Source of the DNA: Streptomyces roseicoloratus
Lineage (GTDB): Bacteria; Actinomycetota; Actinomycetes; Streptomycetales; Streptomycetaceae
Length of the DNA stretch: 64,000 nt
Assembly (NCBI RefSeq): GCF_004117935.1
Contig: NZ_SDOY01000062.1
Location: 39,961 to 103,960, forward strand
Direction of reading: 5' to 3'
Part shown: positions 9,231 through 17,760 of the stretch, in pieces
Layout of the letters: every line of letters begins with the position of its first letter
Numbering within the stretch: the first letter of the stretch is position 1
The notes under the pieces: generated by a model
What the model saw: only the letters and a program-made list of their open reading frames with translations
Told to the model about the DNA's origin: nothing
The model's database searches: none
Position numbers and translations under genes: made by a program

Positions 9231-12125
9231 ATGACAGAGACGGCGAGCGGTCCGGCACGTGGTTCCCGCGCCAAGGGAGCCAAGGCGGCGAGCAAGGGCC
9301 TGCGAATCGAACGCATCCACACCACCCCCGGCGTGCATCCGTACGACGAGGTGACCTGGGAGCGTCGTGACGTCGTCATGACCAACTGGCGCGACGGCTC
9401 GATCAACTTCGAGCAGCGCGGCGTCGAGTTCCCCGACTTCTGGTCGGTGAACGCGGTCAACATCGTCACCAGCAAGTACTTCCGCGGGGCCGTCGGCACC
9501 CCGCAGCGCGAGACCGGTCTCAAGCAGCTCATCGACCGGATCGTGAAGACCTACACCAAGGCCGGCGAGGACTACGGCTACTTCGCCTCGCCCGCCGACG
9601 CCGAGATCTTCGAGCACGAGCTGGCCTACGCCCTCCTGCACCAGATCTTCAGCTTCAACTCCCCGGTGTGGTTCAACGTCGGCACGCCGCAGCCCCAGCA
9701 GGTCTCCGCCTGCTTCATCCTGTCCGTCGACGACTCCATGGAGTCGATCCTCGACTGGTACAAGGAAGAGGGCATGATCTTCAAGGGCGGCTCCGGCGCC
9801 GGCCTGAACCTCTCCCGCATCCGCTCCTCCAAGGAGCTGCTGTCCTCCGGCGGCAACGCCTCCGGCCCCGTCTCCTTCATGCGCGGCGCCGACGCCTCCG
9901 CCGGAACGATCAAGTCCGGTGGCGCCACCCGCCGCGCCGCCAAGATGGTCATCCTCGACGTCGACCACCCCGACATCGAGGACTTCATCGAGACCAAGGT
10001 CAAGGAGGAGGAGAAGATCCGCGCCCTGCGCGACGCGGGCTTCGACATGGACCTGGGCGGCGACGACATCACGTCCGTCCAGTACCAGAACGCCAACAAC
10101 TCCGTCCGCGTGAACGACGAGTTCATGAAGGCCGTCGAGCAGGGCGGCACGTTCGGCCTGCGCGCCCGCATGACCGGCGAGGTCATCGAGGAGGTCGACG
10201 CCAAGGCGCTCTTCCGCAAGATGGCCGAGGCCGCGTGGGCCTGCGCCGACCCGGGCATCCAGTACGACGACACGATCAACCACTGGCACACCTGCCCCGA
10301 GTCCGGCCGCATCAACGGCTCGAACCCGTGCAGCGAGTACATGCACCTGGACAACACGTCCTGCAACCTCGCCTCGCTCAACCTCATGAAGTTCCTCAAG
10401 GACGACGGCAAGGGCAACCAGTCCTTCGACGTCGAGCGCTTCGCCAAGGTCGTCGAGCTCGTCATCACCGCGATGGACATCTCCATCTGCTTCGCCGACT
10501 TCCCCACCCAGAAGATCGGTGAGAACACCCGCGCCTTCCGCCAGCTCGGCATCGGCTACGCCAACCTCGGCGCCCTGCTGATGGCGACCGGCCACGCGTA
10601 CGACTCCGACGGCGGCCGCGCCCTCGCCGGTGCCATCACCTCCCTGATGACCGGCACCTCGTACAAGCGCTCCGCCGAGCTCGCCGCGGTCGTCGGCGCG
10701 TACGACGGCTACGCCCGCAACGCCGAGCCGCACCAGCGCGTCATGCAGCAGCACGCCGACGCCAACGAGAAGGCCGTCCGCATGGACGACCTGGACACCC
10801 CGATCTGGGCCGCCGCCACGGAGGCCTGGCAGGACGTGATCCGCCTCGGCGCCAAGAACGGCTTCCGCAACTCCCAGGCCTCGGTCATCGCCCCGACCGG
10901 CACCATCGGTCTCGCGATGTCCTGCGACACCACCGGCCTCGAGCCCGACCTCGCCCTGGTCAAGTTCAAGAAGCTCGTCGGCGGCGGCTCGATGCAGATC
11001 GTCAACGGCACCGTTCCGCAGGCCCTGCGCCGCCTGGGCTACCAGGAGGAGCAGATCGAGGCGATCGTCGCCCACATCGCCGAGCACGGCAACGTGATCG
11101 ACGCCCCCGGCCTGAAGACCGAGCACTACGAGGTCTTCGACTGCGCCATGGGCGAGCGCTCCATCTCCGCGATGGGCCACGTCCGCATGATGGCCGCCAT
11201 CCAGCCCTGGATCTCGGGCGCCCTGTCCAAGACGGTCAACATGCCGGAGACGGCGACCGTCGAGGAGGTCGAGGAGATCTACTTCGAGGCCTGGAAGCTG
11301 GGCGTCAAGGCGCTCGCGATCTACCGCGACAACTGCAAGGTCGGCCAGCCGCTCTCCGCGAAGAAGAAGGAGGACGAGAAGGCCGAGGTGACCGCGAAGA
11401 CCGAGGCGACGATCCGCGAGGCCGTCGAGAAGGTCGTCGAGTACCGCCCGGTCCGCAAGCGCCTCCCGAAGGGCCGCCCGGGGATCACCACCTCCTTCAC
11501 CGTCGGCGGCGCCGAGGGCTACATGACCGCCAACTCCTACCCGGACGACGGTCTCGGCGAGGTCTTCCTGAAGATGTCGAAGCAGGGCTCGACCCTCGCG
11601 GGCATGATGGACGCCTTCTCCATCGCCGTCTCCGTCGGTCTGCAGTACGGCGTGCCGCTGGAGACCTACGTCTCGAAGTTCACCAACATGCGCTTCGAGC
11701 CGGCCGGCATGACGGACGACCCGGACGTGCGGATGGCGCAGTCGATCGTCGACTACATCTTCCGCCGCCTGGCGCTGGACTTCCTGCCCTTCGAGACCCG
11801 CTCCGCGCTCGGCATCCACTCCGCCGAGGAGCGCCAGCGCCACCTGGAGACCGGTTCGTACGAGGCGTCCATCGACGATGCCGAGGTCGACGTCGAGGGC
11901 CTGGCCCAGTCGGCGCCCCGCACCCAGGAGCTGAAGGCCGTCGCCGCCCCGGCGAAGGCCGAGATCCCGGCCCCGAAGCAGGCCCACACCTCCGCGGAGC
12001 TCGTCGAGATGCAGCTCGGCATCAGCGCCGACGCCCCGCTCTGCTTCTCCTGCGGCACGAAGATGCAGCGCGCCGGCTCCTGCTACATCTGCGAGGGCTG
12101 CGGCTCGACGAGCGGCTGCAGCTGA
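9231..12125 (+). CDS. nrdJ: Adenosylcobalamin-dependent (class II) ribonucleotide reductase
   Basis: Reduces ribonucleotides to deoxyribonucleotides with an AdoCbl-generated thiyl radical, independent of oxygen. 964 aa from ATG 9231, which follows GGGAGG (9221-9226); an upstream in-frame start at 9204 has no ribosome site. Seen: FSFNSPVWFNVGTPQPQQVSA (about 143), the active-site loop NGSNPCSEYMHLDN (Cys near 367, Glu near 369), the substrate-site motif around APTGTIGLAMSCDTTG, and a Cys-rich tail LCFSCGTKMQRAGSCYICEGCG, giving the CxxC re-reduction site. The Lys/Glu-rich segment near 710-740 is an interdomain linker. Pairs with nrdR as in other streptomycetes. Confidence 0.96.
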   Translation: MTETASGPARGSRAKGAKAASKGLRIERIHTTPGVHPYDEVTWERRDVVMTNWRDGSINFEQRGVEFPDFWSVNAVNIVTSKYFRGAVGTPQRETGLKQLIDRIVKTYTKAGEDYGYFASPADAEIFEHELAYALLHQIFSFNSPVWFNVGTPQPQQVSACFILSVDDSMESILDWYKEEGMIFKGGSGAGLNLSRIRSSKELLSSGGNASGPVSFMRGADASAGTIKSGGATRRAAKMVILDVDHPDIEDFIETKVKEEEKIRALRDAGFDMDLGGDDITSVQYQNANNSVRVNDEFMKAVEQGGTFGLRARMTGEVIEEVDAKALFRKMAEAAWACADPGIQYDDTINHWHTCPESGRINGSNPCSEYMHLDNTSCNLASLNLMKFLKDDGKGNQSFDVERFAKVVELVITAMDISICFADFPTQKIGENTRAFRQLGIGYANLGALLMATGHAYDSDGGRALAGAITSLMTGTSYKRSAELAAVVGAYDGYARNAEPHQRVMQQHADANEKAVRMDDLDTPIWAAATEAWQDVIRLGAKNGFRNSQASVIAPTGTIGLAMSCDTTGLEPDLALVKFKKLVGGGSMQIVNGTVPQALRRLGYQEEQIEAIVAHIAEHGNVIDAPGLKTEHYEVFDCAMGERSISAMGHVRMMAAIQPWISGALSKTVNMPETATVEEVEEIYFEAWKLGVKALAIYRDNCKVGQPLSAKKKEDEKAEVTAKTEATIREAVEKVVEYRPVRKRLPKGRPGITTSFTVGGAEGYMTANSYPDDGLGEVFLKMSKQGSTLAGMMDAFSIAVSVGLQYGVPLETYVSKFTNMRFEPAGMTDDPDVRMAQSIVDYIFRRLALDFLPFETRSALGIHSAEERQRHLETGSYEASIDDAEVDVEGLAQSAPRTQELKAVAAPAKAEIPAPKQAHTSAELVEMQLGISADAPLCFSCGTKMQRAGSCYICEGCGSTSGCS

Positions 12126-12250
12126 CGCACTGACCCACTGGCACGCAGGCGCACGGACGTGGTGACGCACCGACGCGCCGAGGCACTGACGTGGTGACGC
12201 GCAGGCGCCGACGCACGGACGTGCCGACGCGCTGAAGGGTGACCGCTGGT
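12126..12250 (+). repeat. Degenerate GACGCAC-type repeats after nrdJ
   Basis: Loosely repeated elements built from GACGCAC, GACGTGGTGACGC and GCAGGCGC. No coding potential or known motif; directly precedes the terminator. Confidence 0.45.
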
Positions 12251-12253
12251 GCG

Positions 12254-12288
12254 CGAAGGGGACCGGCCATCGAGGCCGGTCCCCTTCG
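12254..12288. terminator. Terminator hairpin nrdJ / TerD-like gene
   Basis: Perfect 15-bp inverted repeat CGAAGGGGACCGGCC (12254-12268) with complement at 12274-12288 and a 5-nt loop, between convergent genes. Confidence 0.75.
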
Positions 12289-12317
12289 TCGTGTGACCGA
12301 TCGGGTCCCCCGCGCGG

Positions 12318-12875
12318 TCAGGGGTGCTGCTCGCCCATGACGGTGCCGAAGGCGCTCGGGTCGATGTCGAAGCCTCGCAGCTGGGGCCGGAACAGCCACT
12401 CCTCGGAGCCGTCGGATTGGTCGCCCTCGCCGAACCCGTCGCGGACGAACTCGGCGACCGTCGCCGCCGTCGCGTCCGCGACGGACGCGAGCTCGTCCTC
12501 GAGCAGGTCGGTGTAGCCCTCGCGCACCCGCACGCCGGTCCGTGCCACCTGCCCGAACGTGAGCCGCCCACCCCCCTGCTGGATGGCGACGCCCACCACC
12601 ACGCGCGCGTAGCGCGGCGCGAGCCTGGTGAGCTCCAGCGTCATCGACTCGTCGTAGCCGAGGCCCTGGCCCGTGCGGCTGTCGCGGTGCAGGGTGATCG
12701 TGCCGTCGGGGGAGCGGCTGTCGAAGTGCACCAGATAGGCCGGGGGGCCGTACGGGGCGTCCGCCGCGTAGACCGCCGCCACGAGGTCGAGGTCGTGTGC
12801 GGGAGCACCGGCCGGACTGGGGTCCCACTTGAGCGAGACCTCGACCTTGCCGACCCCCTTGTTGAGCCCGCTCAC
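12318..12875 (-). CDS. TerD-family stress protein
   Basis: 185-aa cytoplasmic TerD/TerZ-like protein. Features: HDLDLVAAVY (about 27-36), DGTITLHRDSRTGQGLGYDESMTLEL (about 57-82), whose acidic residues form the Ca2+-binding surface known in TerD, and ARVVVGVAIQQGGGRLTFGQV (about 90-110). The C-terminal part (ELASVADATAATVAEFVRDGF) replaces the usual short tail and ends in FDIDPSAFGTVMG. TerD proteins occur in several copies in Streptomyces and are tied to tellurite or envelope stress and development; no other ter gene is nearby, so this is a stand-alone paralogue. Convergent with nrdJ, divergent from the N-acetyltransferase gene. Confidence 0.8.
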   Translation of the reverse strand: MSGLNKGVGKVEVSLKWDPSPAGAPAHDLDLVAAVYAADAPYGPPAYLVHFDSRSPDGTITLHRDSRTGQGLGYDESMTLELTRLAPRYARVVVGVAIQQGGGRLTFGQVARTGVRVREGYTDLLEDELASVADATAATVAEFVRDGFGEGDQSDGSEEWLFRPQLRGFDIDPSAFGTVMGEQHP

Positions 12876-12969
12876 GGTGAATCCCCTCTCTCTGTACGGT
12901 TCCTGACGCCTGAGAGCTGCTCATGGTGTCATGTGATCAACATGTCATCGGTCGACGGGGGAGTGCCGC

Positions 12970-13794
12970 ATGTGGGGCGGGGAAGAGCTGGATCTGGACG
13001 CATATCTGGCGAGGATCGGACACTCGGGCGAGCTCGCCCCGGATCTCGCCACCCTGCGCTCCGTGCACCGGGCGAACGTCGAGACGATCCCCTTCGAGAA
13101 CCTGGACGTGGCGCTCGGGCGCCGGATCCCGCTCGACGTGAAGAGCCTGCAGGCCAAACTGGTCGGCCGGCGCCGCGGCGGCTACTGCTACGAGCAGAAC
13201 TCGCTGCTGGCGGCCGCCCTGGAACGGATCGGCTTCGAGGTCGCGGGACGCGGCGCCCGTAATCGCAGCCGGGGCCACGCGGACGTCGTGACGCCGATCA
13301 CCCACGCGGTGCTCGTCGTCACCGTCGACGGCGAGCCGTGGCTCGCGGACGCCGGATTCGGCTGGCAGGGGCCGCTGGAGCCGGTGCCGCTGGCCGACGG
13401 CGTGCGGGTCGAGCAGGACGGCTGGGTGTTCGGTGTCGGTGTCGAGGCGGAGGGCGTCCACGTGCTGCGCGCGCTTCGCCCGGAGGGGTGGACCGACCTC
13501 TACGCCTTCGCGCCGCACACCCTGTTCCCCGTGGACTTCGAGCTGATGAACCACTACAGCTCCGGACATCCCCGGTCCCGCTTCCTCGGTCAGGTGGTGG
13601 CCCATCTGCCGGGCGCGACCGTGCGCCGGGCGCTGGTGCGCGACGGCCTGACCTCGGTGAACGTCGACGGCTCGCGTCAGGAACGCCTCGTGGATGCAGG
13701 GCAGTTGGTGGCCACCCTCTCCGAGGTCTTCGGGATCGAACCGGACGAGGAGGAGGCCGCGGGTCTGCTGCGGGTCCACTCCGGCGAGGTCTGA
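12970..13794 (+). CDS. Arylamine N-acetyltransferase (NAT)
   Basis: 274-aa cytosolic enzyme transferring acetyl from acetyl-CoA to arylamines, hydrazines or related amines. The catalytic triad is complete: Cys73 in RRGGYCYEQN, His112 in ITHAVLVV and Asp127 in WLADAGFG. The N-terminal VHRANVETIPFENLDVALG signature is typical. GGGGGAG precedes the ATG. In actinomycetes NATs act in xenobiotic detoxification or amide formation in antibiotic pathways; no such pathway is adjacent. An imperfect palindrome CATGT-N5-ACATG (12930-12944) in the divergent promoter is a possible operator. Confidence 0.9.
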   Translation: MWGGEELDLDAYLARIGHSGELAPDLATLRSVHRANVETIPFENLDVALGRRIPLDVKSLQAKLVGRRRGGYCYEQNSLLAAALERIGFEVAGRGARNRSRGHADVVTPITHAVLVVTVDGEPWLADAGFGWQGPLEPVPLADGVRVEQDGWVFGVGVEAEGVHVLRALRPEGWTDLYAFAPHTLFPVDFELMNHYSSGHPRSRFLGQVVAHLPGATVRRALVRDGLTSVNVDGSRQERLVDAGQLVATLSEVFGIEPDEEEAAGLLRVHSGEV

Positions 13795-13826
13795 CGGCGG
13801 GTCGTTCCGCCCCGTACCATGGCGCG

Positions 13827-14432
13827 GTGCTGGTCAAGTGGATTCGCTGCACCGTGGTGGACCGTCGTGGGTTCGAACGGGGGCAGCGGAAGTGGGCGGG
13901 GCTGCTCGGTGAGCCGGGATTCCGGGGACAGGGCGGAGGGTGGAGCCGGCGGCGGCCGGATGTCGCCCATGTCTTCTCGTTCTGGGAGAGCCGGGCTTTC
14001 TACGACTCGTTCATGGCCCGCTCGCACGATCGTCTCGCCGCCGCTCAGGTGGGCACGTTCCGGGGCGCCCAGGTCAAACTGTTCGACCACCGCTTCGACG
14101 TGAAGACCGGCTTCGAGCCTCGGTTCGCCGACGCGGACGTCGCCCGGGTCGCGCACTGCCGGGTGCACGAGGAGCGCGTCGAGCACTTCGCCCTGATGCA
14201 GGAGAAGGTGTGGAACCCGGCGATGGCCGGGTCCCCCGGCATGCTCAGGGGCCTGTTCGGCGAGGCGCCCGGGCACGAGTTCCTGGTCCTGTCGATGTGG
14301 AACTCGACGGCGGAACACGGCAAGTACCGCGTCGAGCGCATCGAACGCCTCGGTCTGCGGGCGCAGACCGAGGCCGACGTCGCGGCGATGACCGGCGACG
14401 TGGTGCAGCTCGAATCCGCCTGGACGGTGTGA
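13827..14432 (+). CDS. DUF4937 (YdbC-like) protein
   Basis: 201-aa protein of unknown function with the YdbC/DUF4937 pattern: MLVKWIRCTVVDRRGFERGQRKW at the N-terminus, SFWESRAFYDSFMARSHD near 50-67 and FLVLSMWNSTAEHGKY near 152-167. The two halves resemble repeated dimeric alpha-beta barrel domains. Start chosen at GTG 13827 because TACCAT (13815-13820) ends exactly six bases earlier, suggesting a leaderless transcript; the frame is open further upstream without a ribosome site. Only 32 bases after the NAT gene, so readthrough is also possible. Confidence 0.75.
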   Translation: MLVKWIRCTVVDRRGFERGQRKWAGLLGEPGFRGQGGGWSRRRPDVAHVFSFWESRAFYDSFMARSHDRLAAAQVGTFRGAQVKLFDHRFDVKTGFEPRFADADVARVAHCRVHEERVEHFALMQEKVWNPAMAGSPGMLRGLFGEAPGHEFLVLSMWNSTAEHGKYRVERIERLGLRAQTEADVAAMTGDVVQLESAWTV

Positions 14433-14442
14433 GGTCCGGAGG

Positions 14443-15345
14443 CTAGGTCGTCTGGCCGGCCGAGGGTGAGGTCGACGCAGACGCAGACGCAGACGCAGAC
14501 GAGGCAGGGGTAGAGCTGCCGGGTGCGCCGGGTGCGCCGGGTGCGCCGGGTGCGCCGGGCGTGTCGGCGCGGGGGTCGTGGGTGCCTTCGGTCCCGCCGG
14601 TGAACGCGCCCGCCTCCACGGCGGCCAGGGCCGCGCGGGCCGCCTGCTCCGCCACGGTGGTGTCCACCGGCTCGCGCGTCACGAAGAGGCGGAGGAAGAG
14701 GGGCGCGGAGACGGCGCGGACGACCGCGCCCGCGTCCGTGCCGGCCGGCGCCTCGCCGCGGGCGACGGCCCGGTCGACCACCGGCTCGCAGCGCCGGAAG
14801 CGTTCCTCGTAGAACGCCCGCAGGGAGTCGGCGGCCTGTGGCGACTGGAACGCCGCGGCGACGAACGCCGTCGGCGCCGCCGCCCGCGCCGGATCGGCGA
14901 AGGCCTCGGCGACCTCGCCGGCGAGCGCGCGCAGGTCACCCCCGAGGCTTCCGGTGTCAGGGGCCCTCCACTCGTCCTCGCCCGCGAGGGCGAGCGCGTC
15001 GGCGACCATGCCCTCCACCCCGCCCCAGCGCCGGTACAGCGTCGTCTTGTGGACACCCGAGTGCTCCGCCACGTACTCCACGGTCAGCGCCGGATAGCCG
15101 CGCTCGGCCAGTCCGGTGAGGACCGCGTCGCGGACCGCGGCCCGGGTCCGCGCGGTGCGTCCGCCCGGGCGCCGACTGCCGGGGGCGGGAGCCGGGGCCT
15201 CGCCGGAAGAGGCGGAAGAGCCGGAAGAGGCGGAAGAGCCGGAAGAGGGTCCGGGGGCGGGGGCGGAGGTGGGGGCGGCGCCGGAGGTGGGGGCGGGGGC
15301 GGGGCCGTTCTCCTCCGCCGGCGGCTCGTTGCGCGACACGTTCAA
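14443..15345 (-). CDS. TetR/AcrR-family regulator with repeat-expanded tails
   Basis: 300-aa repressor. The TetR DNA-binding domain lies at about 63-110 (TRAAVRDAVLTGLAERGYPALTVEYVAEHSGVHKTTLYRRW). The ligand-binding part covers about 115-240 and includes the helix APTAFVAAAFQSPQAADSLRAFYEERF. Both ends are low complexity: an SGSSASSG-rich N-terminus encoded by 9-bp repeats, and a C-terminus with GAPGAPGAPG and SASASAS runs. Divergent from an ABC-F gene, with TAACGC/GCGTTA operators between, so that gene is the likely target. Natural ligand unknown; a ribosome-targeting antibiotic would be logical (inference). Confidence 0.85.
   Translation of the reverse strand: MNVSRNEPPAEENGPAPAPTSGAAPTSAPAPGPSSGSSASSGSSASSGEAPAPAPGSRRPGGRTARTRAAVRDAVLTGLAERGYPALTVEYVAEHSGVHKTTLYRRWGGVEGMVADALALAGEDEWRAPDTGSLGGDLRALAGEVAEAFADPARAAAPTAFVAAAFQSPQAADSLRAFYEERFRRCEPVVDRAVARGEAPAGTDAGAVVRAVSAPLFLRLFVTREPVDTTVAEQAARAALAAVEAGAFTGGTEGTHDPRADTPGAPGAPGAPGAPGSSTPASSASASASASTSPSAGQTT
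14473..14556 (-). repeat. Microsatellites in the TetR C-terminus
   Basis: GACGCA hexamers (14473-14501, Ser-Ala repeats) and four GGGTGCGCC 9-mers (14521-14556, Gly-Ala-Pro repeats). Units are multiples of three, so copy-number change keeps the frame. Confidence 0.8.
15205..15249 (-). repeat. 9-bp tandem repeats in the TetR N-terminus
   Basis: Five 9-bp units alternating GGAAGAGGC and GGAAGAGCC, coding Ser/Ala/Gly repeats before the DNA-binding domain. Confidence 0.8.
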
Positions 15346-15357
15346 TTGCTACTCCCG

Positions 15358-15413
15358 TTGCGTTAGTGGATCGAGTGTGCCACACTTTCCATAACGCGAC
15401 ACCGGTTGCGTTA
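15358..15413. promoter_or_regulatory. TetR operator region (GCGTTA / TAACGC motifs)
   Basis: Three copies of the half-site: GTTGCGTTA (15358-15366), TAACGC (15392-15397, inverted) and GTTGCGTTA (15405-15413). The last two form a 22-bp imperfect palindrome TAACGC-N10-GCGTTA (15392-15413), the usual size for a TetR operator. It lies between the divergent tetR and ABC-F starts. Confidence 0.65.
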
Positions 15414-15444
15414 ATCAGTTTCCCTGTTGCTTTGGAGGCGCCTC

Positions 15445-17055
15445 TTGCCCACCCAGATCTCTCTTCACGACGTGACCGTGACCCGCGGCGAACGACTGCT
15501 GCTCGATCAGGTCTCGCTCGCCGTGCGTCCCGGCGAGCGGATCGGGATCGTGGGGGAGAACGGCGCGGGCAAGTCCACCCTGCTGCGCGTGCTCGCCGGA
15601 CTGGACACGCCCGACAGCGGTGACGCCGTCACCGTCGCGGACGGCGGATCCCGGCTCCTCGCCCAGACGCCCGAACTCCCTCCGCACGCCACGGTCGAGG
15701 ACGCCGTCGACGCCGCTCTCGTCGCCTTACGGACCATGGAGCGCGGACTGCGCACGCTGGAGGCCGCGCTCGGCAGCGGAGACCAGCGCGCCCTGGAGGA
15801 GTACGGGGAGCTGCTCACCGCCTTCGAGCAGCGCGGGGGCTACGAGGCCGACGCGCGCGTCGACAAGGCTCTGCACGGACTCGGGCTGGGCCACATAGGA
15901 CGGGAGCGGTCGCTCGGCAGCCTGTCGGGCGGCGAGCAGGCCCGGCTGGGCATCGCCTGCGCGCTCGCCGCCGCCCCCGAGGTCCTGTTCCTCGACGAGC
16001 CGACCAACCACCTCGACGCCGCCGCCCTCGACTGGCTGGAGGACGCCCTGCTCCACCACCGCGGCACGGTCGTGGCCGTCTCCCACGACCGCGTCTTCCT
16101 GGAACGGGTCGCCACGGCGATCCTGGAGGTCGACGCCGACCGCCGCACGGTCGTGCGGTACGGCGAGGGGTACGCGGGCTTCCGCGCCGAGCGGGCGGCC
16201 GCCCGCCGCCGCTGGGAACAGGCCCACGCGGAATGGCGCGCGGAGATCGCCCGCCTGGAGGACTACACCCGGACCACGGCGCAGGGCGTCGCCGCCGGAC
16301 GGGCCATCAAGGACAACAACAAGATGGCGTACGACCGGGCGGGAGGCCGCGTGCAGGCCTCGGTCTCCGGACGCGTGCGCAACGCCCAGGAACGGCTGCG
16401 CAGGCTCCACGAGGAGCCGGTCGCCGAACCGCCTCGCCCGCTCGCCTTCACCGCCCGGCCCCTCGCCGGCCGCGCGGAGGGCCGGCTGGTCGAGCTGGAC
16501 GGCGTACGGGTCGGCGACCGGCTCACCGTCGACGGACTGACCGTCGAGGCCGGCGAGCGGCTCCTCGTCCACGGCGGCAACGGGGCCGGCAAGTCCACCC
16601 TGCTCCGGGTCATGGCCGGCCTCGTCGAGCCCGACGCCGGACGGGTCACCCGCCGCGGCCGGATCGGGTTCCTGGCCCAGGAGATACCGGCACACCGGCC
16701 GGCCGAGCGGGTCCTCGCCGCCTTCGGACGCGGACTCGCCCTCGCCGAGGACGAGGGGGCCGAACTGCTCCTCTCGTACGGACTCTTCCGCCCGGCCGAC
16801 CTCACGGTGCCGGTCGGCAGCCTCAGCGCGGGACAGCGCCGCCGGCTCGCGCTCGCCAGGCTCCTCGCCCGCCCGACCGACCTGCTCCTCCTCGACGAGC
16901 CCGCCAACCACCTGGCCCTCGGCCTCGTCGAGGAGCTGGAGCGGGCCCTGGAGCAGTGGCCGGGCGCCGTGGTCGTCGTCTCCCACGACCGGGAGCTGCG
17001 CCGCCGCTTCACCGGGCACATACGCCGGATGGACTCCGGACGCCTGCTCGACTGA
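15445..17055 (+). CDS. ABC-F ATPase, probable ribosome-protection resistance protein
   Basis: 536-aa soluble protein with two ABC domains and no membrane segment. First cassette: Walker A GENGAGKST (about 37-45), signature SGGEQ near 160, Walker B EVLFLDEPTNHLD near 188. The arginine-rich linker (about 240-330) has AERAAARRRWEQAHAEW and a DNNKMAYDRAGGRVQASVSGRV motif. Second cassette: GGNGAGKST near 382, SAGQRRRLALARLL, LLLLDEPANHL. Layout matches the TlrC/OleB/LmrC/VarM antibiotic-resistance branch rather than the longer EttA group. TTG start at 15445 chosen for GGAGG (15434-15438). Likely repressed by the divergent TetR. No antibiotic cluster is present, so it probably serves defence against other producers. 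Confidence 0.85.
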   Translation: MPTQISLHDVTVTRGERLLLDQVSLAVRPGERIGIVGENGAGKSTLLRVLAGLDTPDSGDAVTVADGGSRLLAQTPELPPHATVEDAVDAALVALRTMERGLRTLEAALGSGDQRALEEYGELLTAFEQRGGYEADARVDKALHGLGLGHIGRERSLGSLSGGEQARLGIACALAAAPEVLFLDEPTNHLDAAALDWLEDALLHHRGTVVAVSHDRVFLERVATAILEVDADRRTVVRYGEGYAGFRAERAAARRRWEQAHAEWRAEIARLEDYTRTTAQGVAAGRAIKDNNKMAYDRAGGRVQASVSGRVRNAQERLRRLHEEPVAEPPRPLAFTARPLAGRAEGRLVELDGVRVGDRLTVDGLTVEAGERLLVHGGNGAGKSTLLRVMAGLVEPDAGRVTRRGRIGFLAQEIPAHRPAERVLAAFGRGLALAEDEGAELLLSYGLFRPADLTVPVGSLSAGQRRRLALARLLARPTDLLLLDEPANHLALGLVEELERALEQWPGAVVVVSHDRELRRRFTGHIRRMDSGRLLD

Positions 17056-17088
17056 GCCGGTCGGCGGGACGCCGTCTAGGGTCGTTCC

Positions 17089-17748
17089 ATGGCACGACCG
17101 CGGCGCATCGTCCTCGTACGGCACGGAGAGTCCGAGGGCAATGTGGACGACACGGTGTACGAGCGGGAGCCGGACCACGCGCTCCGGCTCACCCGGACGG
17201 GGCGGCGTCAGGCGGAGGAGACGGGCGGGCGGCTGCGGGAGCTGTTCGGGGACGAGCGGGTCAGCGTCTACGTGTCGCCGTACCGCCGCACCCACGAGAC
17301 GCTGCACGCCTTCCGGCTCGACCCGCGCCGGGTCCGCGTGCGGGAGGAGCCGCGCCTGCGCGAGCAGGACTGGGGCAACTGGCAGGAGCGGGAGGACGTA
17401 CGCCTCCAGAAGGCGTACCGCGACGCCTACGGGCACTTCTTCTACCGCTTCGCGCAGGGCGAGTCGGGCGCCGACGTGTACGACCGGGTCGGGGCCTTCC
17501 TGGAGAGCCTCTACCGGAGCTTCGAAGCGCCCGACCACCCGCCCAACGTACTGCTGGTCACCCACGGTCTGACCATGCGCCTGTTCTGCATGCGCTGGTT
17601 CCACTGGACGGTCGCCGAATTCGAATCGCTGTCCAACCCGGGCAACGCGGAGACCCGGATGCTGCTGCTCGGGGCGGACGGGAAGTACCGGCTCGACCGG
17701 CCCTTCGAACGCTGGCGTACCCCGGAACCGTACGGCCCCACCGGATAG
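17089..17748 (+). CDS. Histidine phosphatase family protein (PGM-like)
   Basis: 219-aa cytosolic phosphohydrolase or mutase. The phospho-accepting His12 is in VLVRHGESEGN; second-shell RRTHETLHAF and the late THGLTMRLF (second catalytic His near 163) complete the branch 1 pattern. An aromatic-rich insert (DWGNWQEREDVRL) follows the E-Q-D region. Too divergent to be sure it is a glycolytic mutase; phosphatase on a small metabolite is more likely. TAGGGT (17077-17082) ends six bases before the ATG, so the gene may be transcribed leaderless from its own promoter despite its closeness to the ABC-F gene. Confidence 0.8.
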   Translation: MARPRRIVLVRHGESEGNVDDTVYEREPDHALRLTRTGRRQAEETGGRLRELFGDERVSVYVSPYRRTHETLHAFRLDPRRVRVREEPRLREQDWGNWQEREDVRLQKAYRDAYGHFFYRFAQGESGADVYDRVGAFLESLYRSFEAPDHPPNVLLVTHGLTMRLFCMRWFHWTVAEFESLSNPGNAETRMLLLGADGKYRLDRPFERWRTPEPYGPTG

Positions 17749-17760
17749 AGTGGCCGACCG

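Noticed and set aside
8772..12170. 1132-codon open frame opposite nrdJ
   Set aside because: Composition is typical of an antisense shadow, and nrdJ on the other strand is certain with full catalytic motifs.
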